The notes under the pieces are model-generated. The model had not been told where the DNA came from. It made no database searches and saw nothing but the letters and a program-made list of their open reading frames with translations. Below are positions 1 through 9,704 of a stretch of 64,000 bases of DNA, piece by piece (position 1 is the stretch's first letter; each line of letters opens with the position of its first letter). Origin of the DNA: Pseudomonas sp. CFII64. GTDB taxonomy: Bacteria > Pseudomonadota > Gammaproteobacteria > Pseudomonadales > Pseudomonadaceae. The stretch is taken from assembly GCF_000416235.1 (NCBI RefSeq), contig NZ_ATLO01000054.1:1-64000 (forward strand). Reading direction: 5' to 3'. The position numbers and the translations under genes were made by a program.

Positions 1-506
1 GGTTGCAGGCGTTAAAGGATGAGCAGAAGAGCTTGTTGGATCAGTCTATGCGAGTAACGTCTCAGAGTCTCGGTCTAGTCGCCGGCGGACTCCAAGTGAC
101 AGGAGGTATTGGCATATGCGTAGGATCAGTTGGATGGGCATGTGTCCCTGCCAGTATGATGATAGGACACGGCTTAAACAACATATATGAAAATGGCAAC
201 AATTTGCTGACGGGCCAATCCAACACCGAAGGGTGGTTAAGAGTTCGTTATCAAGCTGTTTCCGAATACTTTGGCGGCGGCAAAAGCGGAGGAAATATCG
301 CCTATGGAACTGCAGATATTGGGTTATCCCTATTCGGAGCGTTTAGACTCACGTTAAAAAGGAATGCCTGGCGCCTATTCCGTTACGTAGATGCAGACTA
401 CGTAAGAGCGTATAAAGAGACATCCTCAACAATTCTAAAAATTGATGCCATGAGTGGCGAAATAACAGCGAGCGGCATTTCAAACGAATGGAAAAATGAG
501 AAATGA
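1..506 (+). CDS. DUF4225-type protein, 3' part (start outside window)
   Basis: The open frame runs in from before base 1, so only the C-terminal ~167 residues are present. A glycine-rich hydrophobic stretch with two cysteines (residues ~24-55 of the visible part) is followed by GHGLNNIYENG and then an aromatic-rich segment (NIAYGTADIGLSL, RLFRYVDADYV). This resembles the C-terminal half of DUF4225 proteins, which occur in Pseudomonas near polymorphic-toxin loci; this is recalled family knowledge and was not searched. The stop overlaps the next ATG by 4 bases (ATGA), so the two genes are translationally coupled. Base composition is visibly more AT-rich than the backbone after 2.7 kb. A toxin role is inference; no catalytic motif is evident. 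Confidence 0.7.
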   Translation, partial: LQALKDEQKSLLDQSMRVTSQSLGLVAGGLQVTGGIGICVGSVGWACVPASMMIGHGLNNIYENGNNLLTGQSNTEGWLRVRYQAVSEYFGGGKSGGNIAYGTADIGLSLFGAFRLTLKRNAWRLFRYVDADYVRAYKETSSTILKIDAMSGEITASGISNEWKNEK

Positions 507-1345
507 ATCCAATACTGCAACATATCACTTACGTAGGCCTTAGCACACTTTTTACGATAATCTCACTTTCACTAGTAAGATTCACATCCAGTGCAAGACA
601 CCGCAGAATTATTTTTAAAGCAGGCTTTATTTACAACACCGCACTGATAATAATCCAGACAACTTTCCTCCTTAAAGGACGTTTTCTTTTTCTGGACACC
701 TTCGAAAACTCCTATATCGTTTATCTAGGCCTCGCCTTTGCGATTCTTCACGCACGCAGTATTGGCGCCTTGGAAGTAAACGCTTACGCAAATAAAGACA
801 CTTCACTAGCATTTGATAACGGGTTTTTGAGGTTATTAGATATAGGTCTCGACCGAGCTATTTTTTTAGCTAAATGGACGCTGATAATTCTAGCGACATC
901 AGCATTTTACACGGTCATTATTAGCTATCTGCTAATTCAGGTAGCTCCGATGGAGACACTGGACTTACCGACACGAAGAGCTGCCGGAGTAATTTTATTC
1001 TTAGCCTTAGCAACGCTAGGAACACACCTCATACGCAAGCGCTATAAAACAAAACACTACAACCCCTCATTTGAAATAAAAGCGCCGTCATTCGGCACTA
1101 AAAAAACACTTCAGAATAGACTTCACAGCTTTAGAGCCAACTGGATACTACTTGTCTTTTCTATCTGGTGCGCCACCATGACCATGGTACTATTAGACGA
1201 GCTCACGAATTTCGAAGCACTACAACCACCTTGGCGAAACCTTACAAAAGCGGTTATATACGTTTTCTATTTGGCTATTTGGACGTTTGGGACAATCCTG
1301 CACCATCAAGCAAAGAAGAAATCGAAAATGAAAAACTTAAACTAA
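503..1345 (+). CDS. Multi-pass membrane protein, putative partner/immunity protein of the upstream gene
   Basis: This 280-residue protein has about six hydrophobic helices: near residues 5-25, 38-58, 70-88, 120-147, 160-175, and two around 212-265. It overlaps the DUF4225-type gene by 4 bases. I recognise no named family. The segment FIYNTALIII followed by a short polar turn and LFL resembles the FLYNVAIVI..LQFVG segment of the protein at 1808-2362. Both N-termini share an HIxY start and both C-termini end in a helix followed by lysines, so distant paralogy is possible. The tight coupling to the upstream gene suggests a cognate membrane partner or immunity protein, which is inference. AT-rich codon use marks it as acquired DNA. 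Confidence 0.7.
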   Translation: MNPILQHITYVGLSTLFTIISLSLVRFTSSARHRRIIFKAGFIYNTALIIIQTTFLLKGRFLFLDTFENSYIVYLGLAFAILHARSIGALEVNAYANKDTSLAFDNGFLRLLDIGLDRAIFLAKWTLIILATSAFYTVIISYLLIQVAPMETLDLPTRRAAGVILFLALATLGTHLIRKRYKTKHYNPSFEIKAPSFGTKKTLQNRLHSFRANWILLVFSIWCATMTMVLLDELTNFEALQPPWRNLTKAVIYVFYLAIWTFGTILHHQAKKKSKMKNLN

Positions 1346-1400
1346 ACCTTATTTATCCTCATCAGAATTATGAAGGGAATGCAGAAAATGAAGACTCCGA

Positions 1401-1704
1401 ATGAATAATGCCATTTTCTACAGTGTATTTTGCGCAACAAGCTTATTATTTTTCTTACCATCACTATGGGCCAAATTCGTTTTTTTCAGGCGCCAAATAC
1501 TCGTACAAAAAATCAATAACAGCAACGATATATAACGGAGTGTTCTTTTTTATCCACTTAAACTTTATTAAAAATAGCGAACTACCGTTCATAGGTGAAA
1601 CAGAACCGGACACGATTGGATGGGTTTCGTTCGCAATGCTGCTTTTATACATGTATGCAATCCCAACGGAGCGCAATATCAAGCCATGGGGCTTTAGTAA
1701 ATAG
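1401..1704 (+). pseudogene. Small membrane protein split by a +1 slip in a T7 run (paralogue of 1808-2362)
   Basis: Reading from the ATG at 1401 gives a hydrophobic start ending in LPSLWAKF, then runs to a stop near 1539. Reading from 1408 gives the rest of the protein, ending at 1704. The join falls on seven T residues (1480-1486). With six Ts the frames fuse into a ~100-residue protein reading SLWAKFVFSGAKYSYKK, which aligns without gaps with SLWAKFAPGGENFSGKK of the downstream gene. Similarity continues through IYNG/LYNV, FIGE/FVGE and YMYAIP/YVYAIP. It lacks the last ~80 residues of its paralogue. It could be a pseudogene, a phase-variable gene, or a base-calling error in the homopolymer. 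Its start touches the end of the spacer after the 503-1345 gene. Confidence 0.75.
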
Positions 1705-1807
1705 CATAACCACATGCACCACCATGATAGCAGTGAGCCCCCCTTCATCGTTTGAATACAAATAAACTCAGCATAAATATTTCGTAGTCGCACTAACAGG
1801 AAGCATA

Positions 1808-2362
1808 ATGGACATAACCTGGTTTCACATCCAATATCTCGCTATAACGACACCATTATTCGCACCCTCGCTTTGGGCCAAATTCGCACCCGGGGGTGAA
1901 AATTTCTCGGGAAAAAAGCAGTTCGTTGTTTTTCTGTATAACGTAGCCATCGTCATAGGGCATATGATTTTCGCAGACACGGGCCACCTCCAGTTCGTAG
2001 GAGAAATGCGTAGCCCTGTTGTAGTTACCGTGACCGGTTATATGGTACTGGCTTACGTCTACGCTATCCCTCGCCCAATTAGATATACCGTCGAAGAAAA
2101 ACGCGCGATGTTAAATCGGGGAGAGCCCGACATTGAAATCTACAGCCGCAGGGAGAACTTCTTCTACTATCTGAGAATAGGTATTTTCGTACCCTTATTT
2201 TGCGTGCCGGTGACGGGCGTAATCCTGTTAGGCCCATTGCAATTCATCACCCTTGAACCGCACGCGGTAAGAGCAATAGGCCTGATTCTTTACGCCATCG
2301 TCGTTCTAGCAGTCATTATTGGAATGCTCTATGAGGGGAAAAAGTACGGTCGGTTTTTCTAA
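1808..2362 (+). CDS. Four-helix membrane protein, intact member of the paralogous set
   Basis: This 184-residue protein has hydrophobic helices near residues 8-25, 38-55, 68-86, 123-145 and 152-175. It carries the motif PSLWAKF near residue 20 and YVYAIP near residue 83, both shared with the broken gene just upstream. A charged loop (VEEKRAMLNRGEPDIEIYSRRE) joins the two halves. A purine-rich stretch (aggaagcata) serves as ribosome site. I do not recognise a named family. The position behind a DUF4225-type gene and the duplicated, decaying neighbours fit an array of membrane immunity-like proteins, but that is inference. Its last ~24 codons lie inside a 180-bp tandem duplication. Confidence 0.75.
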   Translation: MDITWFHIQYLAITTPLFAPSLWAKFAPGGENFSGKKQFVVFLYNVAIVIGHMIFADTGHLQFVGEMRSPVVVTVTGYMVLAYVYAIPRPIRYTVEEKRAMLNRGEPDIEIYSRRENFFYYLRIGIFVPLFCVPVTGVILLGPLQFITLEPHAVRAIGLILYAIVVLAVIIGMLYEGKKYGRFF

Positions 2363-2648
2363 GCCATCCCCATCAATACTTCAAAAAGATATGCGTCCTG
2401 CTGGCGCTAAGGACGAACACTGCGAGTGCGAAAATGTTGTAGGAACGAACTTGTTCGCGAAGGCGGCGTTTACGCCATCGTCGTTCCAGCAGTCATTATT
2501 GGAACGCTCTATGAGGGGAAAAGGTACGGTCGGTTTTTCTAAGCCATCCCCATCAATACTTCAAAAAGATATGCGTCCTGCTGGCGCTAAGGACGAACAC
2601 TGCGAGTGCGAAAATGTTGTAGGAACGAACTTGTTCGCGAAGGCGGCG
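2289..2648. repeat. 180-bp direct tandem duplication
   Basis: Bases 2289-2468 and 2469-2648 are near-identical, with only about three substitutions (for example at 2306/2486 and 2325/2505). The unit holds the last ~24 codons and stop of the 1808-2362 gene, an intergenic spacer and half a REP palindrome. The period is a multiple of three, so the second copy carries the same C-terminal coding sequence in the same frame, but without a start. Confidence 0.95.
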
Positions 2649-2680
2649 CCCCTGCGCGGGCAAGCCTCGCTCCAACGGGA
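2619..2680. repeat. REP doublet (inverted pair)
   Basis: A gtaggaacgaacttgttcgcgaa-type REP faces an inverted degenerate partner (gcgggcaagcctcgctcc). A lone copy of the first half is at 2439-2468 inside the tandem duplication. This is a typical Pseudomonas REP pair between operons. Confidence 0.8.
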
Positions 2681-2713
2681 TTGCGTGAAGATGCCTCCAA
2701 TTACCGCCCTCAT

Positions 2714-2744
2714 AAAAAAACCCGAACACAAGGCCCGGGTTTTT
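2714..2744 (-). terminator. Intrinsic terminator after aapP
   Basis: On the minus strand a 9-bp stem (AAAAACCCG / CGGGTTTTT) with an 11-nt loop ends in a run of T. It lies about 20 bases after the aapP stop and closes the aap operon. Confidence 0.85.
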
Positions 2745-2762
2745 CTCTGTCACTTCACCCGA

Positions 2763-3527
2763 TCAATGCAGGATCTGGCTCAGGAACAGTTTGGTGCGAT
2801 CACTTTGTGGATTGTCGAAGAACTCGTTGGGTGGCGCCTGTTCGACGATTTCGCCTTTGTCCATGAAGATCACGCGGTTGGCCACGGTGCGGGCGAAGCC
2901 CATTTCGTGGGTTACGCAGAGCATGGTCATGCCTTCTTCCGCCAGGCCGACCATGGTGTCGAGCACTTCTTTTACCATTTCCGGATCGAGTGCCGAGGTC
3001 GGCTCATCGAACAGCATGATTTTCGGCTTCATGCACAGCGCGCGGGCAATCGCCACACGTTGTTGCTGACCGCCGGAAAGCTGGCCGGGAAACTTGTGGG
3101 CCTGTTCCGGGATACGCACGCGCTCAAGGTAGTGCATGGCGATTTCTTCGGCCTTGCGCTTGGGCAGCTTGCGCACCCACATCGGTGCCAGCGTGCAGTT
3201 CTGCAGGATGGTCAGATGCGGGAACAGGTTGAAGTGCTGGAACACCATGCCGACTTCGCGGCGGATGGTTTCGATCTGTTTCAGGTCCGATGTCAGCTCG
3301 GTGCCGTCGACGACGATCTTGCCTTGCTGGTGCTCTTCCAGGCGATTCAGGCAACGAATGGTCGTTGACTTGCCGGAGCCGGACGGGCCGCACAACACGA
3401 TTCGCTCACCCTGACGCACGTTCAGGTTGATGTCCTTGAGCACGTGGAACTGGCCGTACCACTTGTGTACGCCCTCCATGCGGATCATGCCTTCGGCGCC
3501 CAGAGGCTTACTGATAACTTCACTCAT
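2763..3527 (-). CDS. aapP: General L-amino acid ABC transporter, ATP-binding subunit AapP
   Basis: This cytoplasmic ATPase drives uptake of glutamate, aspartate and other polar L-amino acids by the AapJQMP system. All ABC motifs are present in 254 residues: Walker A GPSGSGKST, Q-loop VFQHFNLFPHL, signature LSGGQQQR, Walker B IMLFDEPTSALD, and switch His in VTHEMG. The start at 3527 (MSEVISKP) is chosen over an upstream in-frame codon because taggagt lies 5 bases before it and the gene then begins just after aapM ends. It is the last gene of the operon and is followed by a strong terminator. The closely related GlnQ/GltL family has the same fold; the neighbours fix this as AapP. Confidence 0.93.
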   Translation of the reverse strand: MSEVISKPLGAEGMIRMEGVHKWYGQFHVLKDINLNVRQGERIVLCGPSGSGKSTTIRCLNRLEEHQQGKIVVDGTELTSDLKQIETIRREVGMVFQHFNLFPHLTILQNCTLAPMWVRKLPKRKAEEIAMHYLERVRIPEQAHKFPGQLSGGQQQRVAIARALCMKPKIMLFDEPTSALDPEMVKEVLDTMVGLAEEGMTMLCVTHEMGFARTVANRVIFMDKGEIVEQAPPNEFFDNPQSDRTKLFLSQILH

Positions 3528-3537
3528 CACATAACTC

Positions 3538-4635
3538 CTAACGCTTGTGGCCTGTGTCCAGCTTACGTTCCAAATGCATGGAATAGCGGGACATGCCGAA
3601 ACAGAAGATCCAGAACACCAATGCCGCGAAGACATAGCCTTCAGTGGCCATACCCAGCCAGGCCGGGTCGGCAGCCGCTTGTTTGACGCTGTTGAGCAGG
3701 TCGAACAGGCCGATGATGATCACCAGGCTGGTGTCTTTGAACAGGGCAATAAAGGTGTTGACAATGCCGGGGATAACCATCTTCAACGCCTGGGGCAGAA
3801 TGACCAGCCCCATGGCGCGCCAGTAACCCAGGCCCATGGCCGAGGCCGCTTCGTACTGACCCTTGGGAATGGCCTGCATGCCGCCACGAACCACTTCAGC
3901 AACATAAGCCGACTGAAACAGGATGACGCCGATCAGGGCGCGCAGCAGTTTGTCGAAGTTCATCCCTTCCGGCAGGAACAACGGCAGCATTACCGAGGAC
4001 ATGAACAGCACGGTGATCAACGGCACGCCGCGCCAGAACTCGATGAACGTCACGCAGACCACGCGCACCGCCGGCATGTTCGAGCGACGGCCCAGCGCCA
4101 GCACGATACCCAGCGGCAATGCACCGGCAATACCGACCGTGGCAATCACCAGCGTCAGCATCAGGCCGCCCCACTGGCTGGTTGCGACGTTGGTCAGGCC
4201 AAACGCGCCGCCATGCAGCAGGAAGAACGCAATCACCGGGTAGATGAACAGGAAGCTCAGGCCGTAGACGGCTTTGCGCGGAAAGCGCGAGATGAACAGC
4301 GGCGCAACGCCGACAATTGCCAGGATCACGGTCAGGTCTACACGCCAGCGCAGGTCGCCAGGGTAGTAGCCGTACATGAACTGGCCAAAACGTTGCTCGA
4401 TGAATACCCAGCAGGCGCCGGCCTTGGTGCAATCGGCGCGTGTGGTACCGACCCAGTTGGCGTCGATGAACGCCCAGCTGAGAATCGGCGGCACGACCAG
4501 AAACACCAGGTAGATCGAAAACAAGGTCAGCAGCGTGTTGATCCAGCTGGAGAACAGGTTTTGCCGCATCCATGCCACGGGGCCGAACACTTTGCCCGGT
4601 GGTGGCATATCAGGTTTGAAAGTATGAGTTGTCAT
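3538..4635 (-). CDS. aapM: General L-amino acid ABC transporter permease AapM
   Basis: This inner-membrane permease of HisMQ type has 365 residues. A long N-terminal part with extra helices and a cysteine-containing periplasmic loop (TRADCTKAGACW, near residue 75) is typical of AapM as opposed to short HisM-type permeases. The EAA loop that docks the ATPase reads EAASAMGLGYWRAMGLVILPQAL near residue 270. The ATG at 4635 (MTTHTFKP) has gaggaag as ribosome site and is preferred to the in-frame codon seven residues upstream, which would run into aapQ. It sits 10 bases from both aapQ and aapP, consistent with one transcript. Confidence 0.93.
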   Translation of the reverse strand: MTTHTFKPDMPPPGKVFGPVAWMRQNLFSSWINTLLTLFSIYLVFLVVPPILSWAFIDANWVGTTRADCTKAGACWVFIEQRFGQFMYGYYPGDLRWRVDLTVILAIVGVAPLFISRFPRKAVYGLSFLFIYPVIAFFLLHGGAFGLTNVATSQWGGLMLTLVIATVGIAGALPLGIVLALGRRSNMPAVRVVCVTFIEFWRGVPLITVLFMSSVMLPLFLPEGMNFDKLLRALIGVILFQSAYVAEVVRGGMQAIPKGQYEAASAMGLGYWRAMGLVILPQALKMVIPGIVNTFIALFKDTSLVIIIGLFDLLNSVKQAAADPAWLGMATEGYVFAALVFWIFCFGMSRYSMHLERKLDTGHKR

Positions 4636-4645
4636 GTGCGCTTCC

Positions 4646-5827
4646 TCACCGCTCAATCAGCGCAATGCGCTTGTTGTACCAGTTCATCAGCAAGGAAATG
4701 CTGATACTGATCGCCAGGTACACGCTCATGGTGATGGCAACGACTTCAATCGCCTGCCCGGTCTGGTTCAACACCGTACCGGCAAACAGGGAAACCATTT
4801 CCGGATAACCGATACCGGCCGCCAGCGAGGAGTTCTTCGCCAGGTTCAGGTATTGGCTGGTCAGCGGCGGGATGATCACGCGCAGAGCCTGCGGGATGAT
4901 GACCTTGCGCAACGTCGGCCCGGGGCGCAGGCCCAGGGAACGCGCGGCTTCCGTTTGACCGTGGCTGACCGACTTGATACCCGACCGCACGATTTCGGCG
5001 ATGAACGCTGCGGTGTACACCGTAAGCGCCAGGGTCAAGGCCAGCAGTTCAGGGATCAGCACCCAGCCGCCCACGAAGTTGAAGCCTTTGAGTTCCGGCA
5101 TTTCCCAATGCACAGGCGAACCGAAGATCGCGGCGCACAACGCGGGAATGACGATGATCAGCGCCAGGCCGACCCAGAACTTGTGGAACGGTTGCCCGGT
5201 GGCTTCAAAACGCTTGTTGGCCCAGCGGGTCATCATGACCACAGCCACAATGGCCAGCACGATGCTGATGATGAACGGCCACGCGCCATCGGCGGCGAGC
5301 GCTCTTGGCATGTTCAGGCCACGGCTGCTGACGAAGAACATCTCCAGGTAGCCATGCGCCTGTCGCGGACCCGGCAAGGTCAGGAACACGGCGAAGTACC
5401 AGAACAGGATCTGCAGCAGCGGCGGAATGTTGCGGAACACCTCAACGTAGACAGTCGCCAGCTTGTTGATCATCCAGTTGGGTGACAAGCGTGCAACGCC
5501 GATGATGAAGCCCAGCAGGGTCGCCAGGACGATACCGATGAACGAAACCAGAAGGGTGTTAAGCAGACCGATGACAAATACGCGAGCGTAGGTGTCCGAC
5601 TCCGTGTAATCGATCAGATGCTGGGCAATGCCAAATCCGGCACTGCGCTCAAGAAAGCTGAAACCCGAGGTGATGCCACGATGTTCCAGGTTGGTCTGGG
5701 TGTTATCGAACAAGAACCAGCCCATCGAGATCACCGCCACTATGGTGATGATCTGAAATGCCCACGCGCGCACTTTCGGGTCGCTCAAAGAGAGCTTTTG
5801 CTTGGGTGCGACGATTTGCTTTTCCAT
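4646..5827 (-). CDS. aapQ: General L-amino acid ABC transporter permease AapQ
   Basis: This 393-residue inner-membrane permease is the partner of AapM in the heterodimeric channel. The first helix is near residues 25-43, a large periplasmic region follows, then the transport core with helices from ~85 onward. The EAA loop reads EAARSLGLRPGPTLRKVIIPQALRV near residue 290. It is separated from aapJ by a strong hairpin in the intergenic space, which would make the permease genes less expressed than the binding protein. No truncation or odd codon use is seen. Confidence 0.93.
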   Translation of the reverse strand: MEKQIVAPKQKLSLSDPKVRAWAFQIITIVAVISMGWFLFDNTQTNLEHRGITSGFSFLERSAGFGIAQHLIDYTESDTYARVFVIGLLNTLLVSFIGIVLATLLGFIIGVARLSPNWMINKLATVYVEVFRNIPPLLQILFWYFAVFLTLPGPRQAHGYLEMFFVSSRGLNMPRALAADGAWPFIISIVLAIVAVVMMTRWANKRFEATGQPFHKFWVGLALIIVIPALCAAIFGSPVHWEMPELKGFNFVGGWVLIPELLALTLALTVYTAAFIAEIVRSGIKSVSHGQTEAARSLGLRPGPTLRKVIIPQALRVIIPPLTSQYLNLAKNSSLAAGIGYPEMVSLFAGTVLNQTGQAIEVVAITMSVYLAISISISLLMNWYNKRIALIER

Positions 5828-5858
5828 TGAATGCCCCAGGAAAAATGGAACAGAACAA

Positions 5859-5891
5859 CGCCCGACAGCCTGGTGTTCAGACTGTCGGGCG
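5859..5891 (-). terminator. Intercistronic hairpin between aapJ and aapQ
   Basis: A perfect 10-bp inverted repeat (CGCCCGACAG / CTGTCGGGCG) with a ~13-nt loop begins 10 bases after the aapJ stop. It has no T tract, so it more likely acts as a partial terminator or an mRNA stabiliser giving excess binding protein, as in other periplasmic ABC operons. Confidence 0.8.
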
Positions 5892-5900
5892 CCGGGTCAA

Positions 5901-6929
5901 TCAGCGAATTGGAGGAGCGTACTGAATGCCGCCTTTGTTCCACAGAGCATTTTGGCCACGCTTGATTTTCAGCGCAGTGCCTTCACCCAGGTTACGTTCG
6001 AAAACTTCACCGTAGTTACCGACTTGCTTGACGATCTGCACTACCCAGTCTTTCGGCAGTTTCAGGTCTTTGCCGTATTCGCCGTCAGCGCCGAGCATAC
6101 GAGCGACGTCCGGGTTCTTGGTCGACTTGGCTTCGGCTTCAACGTTTTTCGAGGTCACGCCAGCTTCTTCAGCGTTCAGCATTGCGAACAGAGTCCACTT
6201 GACGATGCTGAACCACTCTTCGTCGCCTTTACGCACGACCGGGCCCAGAGGTTCTTTGGAGATCACTTCCGGCAGAACGACGTAGTCGTCCGACTTGGCC
6301 AGCTTGCTGCGCTGTGCGTAAAGCTGGGATTGGTCGGAGGTCAGAACGTCGCAACGACCGCCTTCCAGGGACTTGGCGCTTTCGTCGGAGGTGTCGAAAG
6401 TGATCGGGGTGTATTTCAGACCGTTCGAACGGAAGTAGTCGGAAACGTTAAGCTCGGTGGTAGTACCGGCCTGGATACAGATGGTTGCACCGTCCAGTTC
6501 CTTGGCACTTTTCACGCCCAGCTTGTTGTTTACCAGGAAGCCGATACCGTCGTAGTAAGTCACACCGGCGAATACCAGACCCATGCCAGCGTCACGGGAG
6601 CTGGTCCAGGTGGTGTTACGCGAGAGGATGTCGATTTCGCCGGACTGCAGCGCGGTGAAGCGCTCTTTGGCGTTCAACTGGCTGAATTTCACTTTGGTCG
6701 CGTCACCGAAAACGGCAGCGGCAACAGCGCGGCAGACGTCGGCGTCGATACCGGTGATTTTGCCCTTGGCATCAGGAACGGAGAAACCTGGCAGACCGTC
6801 GCTGACGCCGCACTGTACGAAGCCTTTCTTCTGAATAGCGTCCAGTGTTGCGCCTGCCTGAGCAAAACTGCTCACGCCGAGAACTGCTGCGGCGGCCACT
6901 ACGGCCAGGGTGGATTTCAACATCTTCAT
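5901..6929 (-). CDS. aapJ: Periplasmic general L-amino acid-binding protein AapJ
   Basis: This 342-residue solute-binding protein captures L-amino acids in the periplasm and hands them to AapQM. A clear signal peptide (MKMLKSTLAVVAAAAVLGVSSFAQA, residues 1-25) ends in an AQA cleavage site. The mature part has the family 3 hallmarks GFSVPDAKGKITGIDADVCRAVAAAVFGD (near 50-77) and SRNTTWTSSRD (near 108). The start has a strong ribosome site (ggaggtttgaATG). First gene of aapJQMP. Related P. fluorescens systems are controlled by sigma-54 and a two-component system, but I found no correctly spaced -24/-12 element upstream. Confidence 0.93.
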   Translation of the reverse strand: MKMLKSTLAVVAAAAVLGVSSFAQAGATLDAIQKKGFVQCGVSDGLPGFSVPDAKGKITGIDADVCRAVAAAVFGDATKVKFSQLNAKERFTALQSGEIDILSRNTTWTSSRDAGMGLVFAGVTYYDGIGFLVNNKLGVKSAKELDGATICIQAGTTTELNVSDYFRSNGLKYTPITFDTSDESAKSLEGGRCDVLTSDQSQLYAQRSKLAKSDDYVVLPEVISKEPLGPVVRKGDEEWFSIVKWTLFAMLNAEEAGVTSKNVEAEAKSTKNPDVARMLGADGEYGKDLKLPKDWVVQIVKQVGNYGEVFERNLGEGTALKIKRGQNALWNKGGIQYAPPIR

Positions 6930-7409
6930 TCAAACCTCCAGTTTGCTCTTTGTTGTGTCGGAGCTTGAGCCCCGCCGCACCCTTGTGAGGCACTGATGAC
7001 CCGTGCTGGCTTATTTTTGGGTCATGCGGCGTAAGACCCGGATCCTGAATCGAGTGCAAGATCTTCTCGTCACTCGTAATCACGACCCCAAAACGGTCTG
7101 GCAGATTCAAGCCCCATGATGTTCCTGGACCAACCCGGTACAGGACGAACCGTGCCGAAAATCCTGATGCATGGATTTCGTGCCAGCCCCGGCGGCTACC
7201 AGTAATACGCTGATAGTGTTACCGACCGAGGTGAGCGCTTTCACTCCACCGTTTTTATAGCAAAGCCCGTACCAGCATGGTGGCAGAGTCGAATTAGCGA
7301 CAGGTCAATAGGAAAACTTGTAACCTTGCGACATCTTCTTTCATTTTTAACAGGTCGTGCACCGCCTTAACGCACCGCAAAAGAGCGATTGCACGCTAAT
7401 GGAGCGCAC
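6930..7409. other. Divergent intergenic region between aapJ and the esterase gene
   Basis: About 480 bases hold no credible gene. They must contain the promoters of both flanking units. I saw no Fur, LexA or AlgU site and no REP. A TGGCACG at about 7190 on the minus strand is not followed by GC at the sigma-54 spacing. Confidence 0.6.
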
Positions 7410-8066
7410 ATGAGTGAGACCCTTGTTCTAGAGCCGATCAAGGCTGCCGATGCTTGCGTTATCTGGCTGCATGGTCTGGGCGCGGATCGCTACGACTTCA
7501 TGCCCGTCGCGGAAATGCTTCAGGAAACACTGCTCACCACCCGCTTCGTCCTGCCCCAGGCACCGACCCGCGCCGTGACGATCAATGGTGGCTACGCCAT
7601 GCCCAGTTGGTACGACATATTGGCGATGAACCCCGCCCGCGCTATCGATCACGACCAATTGGAAGCATCGGCACTGGCGGTTTTGAACCTTATTGAAGCG
7701 CAACGGGACAGCGGCATCGACCCGGCGCGGATTTTTCTGGCCGGTTTTTCCCAGGGTGGCGCCGTGGTCCTGCATGCCGCCTTTCGTCGTTGGCAGGGTC
7801 CGTTGGGCGGGGTACTTGCACTGTCCACTTACGCACCGACCTTCAACGACCAGATGACACTTTCTGCCAGTCAGCAACGCATCCCGGCGTATTGCCTGCA
7901 TGGCCAACACGACGATGTGGTTCAGTACGACATGGGACGTGACGTTTATGCGCGGCTCCAGACCCTGGGCGTCACCGTCGCATGGCAGGAATACCCAATG
8001 GGCCACGAAGTGTTACCGCAGGAGATTTCCGACATTGGTAGCTGGCTAAGCAACAAACTTCGGTAA
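7410..8066 (+). CDS. Alpha/beta-hydrolase carboxylesterase (phospholipase/carboxylesterase family)
   Basis: This 218-residue cytoplasmic serine esterase hydrolyses short-chain esters and possibly lysophospholipids or acyl-thioesters. The catalytic triad is visible: Ser114 in GFSQGG, Asp168/169 in HGQHDDVV, and His199 in PMGHE. The oxyanion-hole motif is LHGLGAD near residue 20. Size matches the EstB/carboxylesterase II family of Pseudomonas. The ATG at 7410 (MSETLV) is chosen because GGAG sits 6 bases upstream; an in-frame ATG lies seven codons earlier without a good site. It stands alone, followed by an inverted repeat before rhlB. Confidence 0.88.
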   Translation: MSETLVLEPIKAADACVIWLHGLGADRYDFMPVAEMLQETLLTTRFVLPQAPTRAVTINGGYAMPSWYDILAMNPARAIDHDQLEASALAVLNLIEAQRDSGIDPARIFLAGFSQGGAVVLHAAFRRWQGPLGGVLALSTYAPTFNDQMTLSASQQRIPAYCLHGQHDDVVQYDMGRDVYARLQTLGVTVAWQEYPMGHEVLPQEISDIGSWLSNKLR

Positions 8067-8132
8067 CACCGTTTATAGACGCCTCTGGAATGCGCCTCTT
8101 GAGTACATCGTGTAGCCCATTCCGGATCAGAC

Positions 8133-8171
8133 TACGCCGAGCCCGATTCTTGCTTTACACTGCTCGGCGTA
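8133..8171 (+). terminator. Inverted repeat between the esterase gene and rhlB
   Basis: A perfect 10-bp stem (TACGCCGAGC / GCTCGGCGTA) encloses a 19-nt loop, ending 22 bases before the rhlB start. It lacks a T tract. It could terminate the esterase mRNA or fold in the rhlB leader. Confidence 0.55.
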
Positions 8172-8193
8172 CATTCCCTAATCAATCGACGAG

Positions 8194-9687
<1,494 letters not shown>

Positions 9688-9704
9688 CGGGACTTCGCTG
9701 TCGT

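Noticed and set aside
1168..1404. A 78-codon open frame overlapping the end of the 503-1345 membrane protein
   Set aside because: Most of it is out of frame inside the membrane protein gene, and the product has no hydrophobic or family-like pattern.
2319..3368. A 349-codon plus-strand open frame through the tandem duplication and antisense to aapP
   Set aside because: It runs opposite a clear ABC ATPase gene and its start lies in repeated DNA; the product is His-rich and low-complexity, as expected of an antisense shadow in GC-rich DNA.
7120..7210. Sigma-54-like promoter for aapJ (TGGCACG on the minus strand)
   Set aside because: The GG to GC spacing is 12 instead of 10 bases, so it does not fit a -24/-12 promoter.
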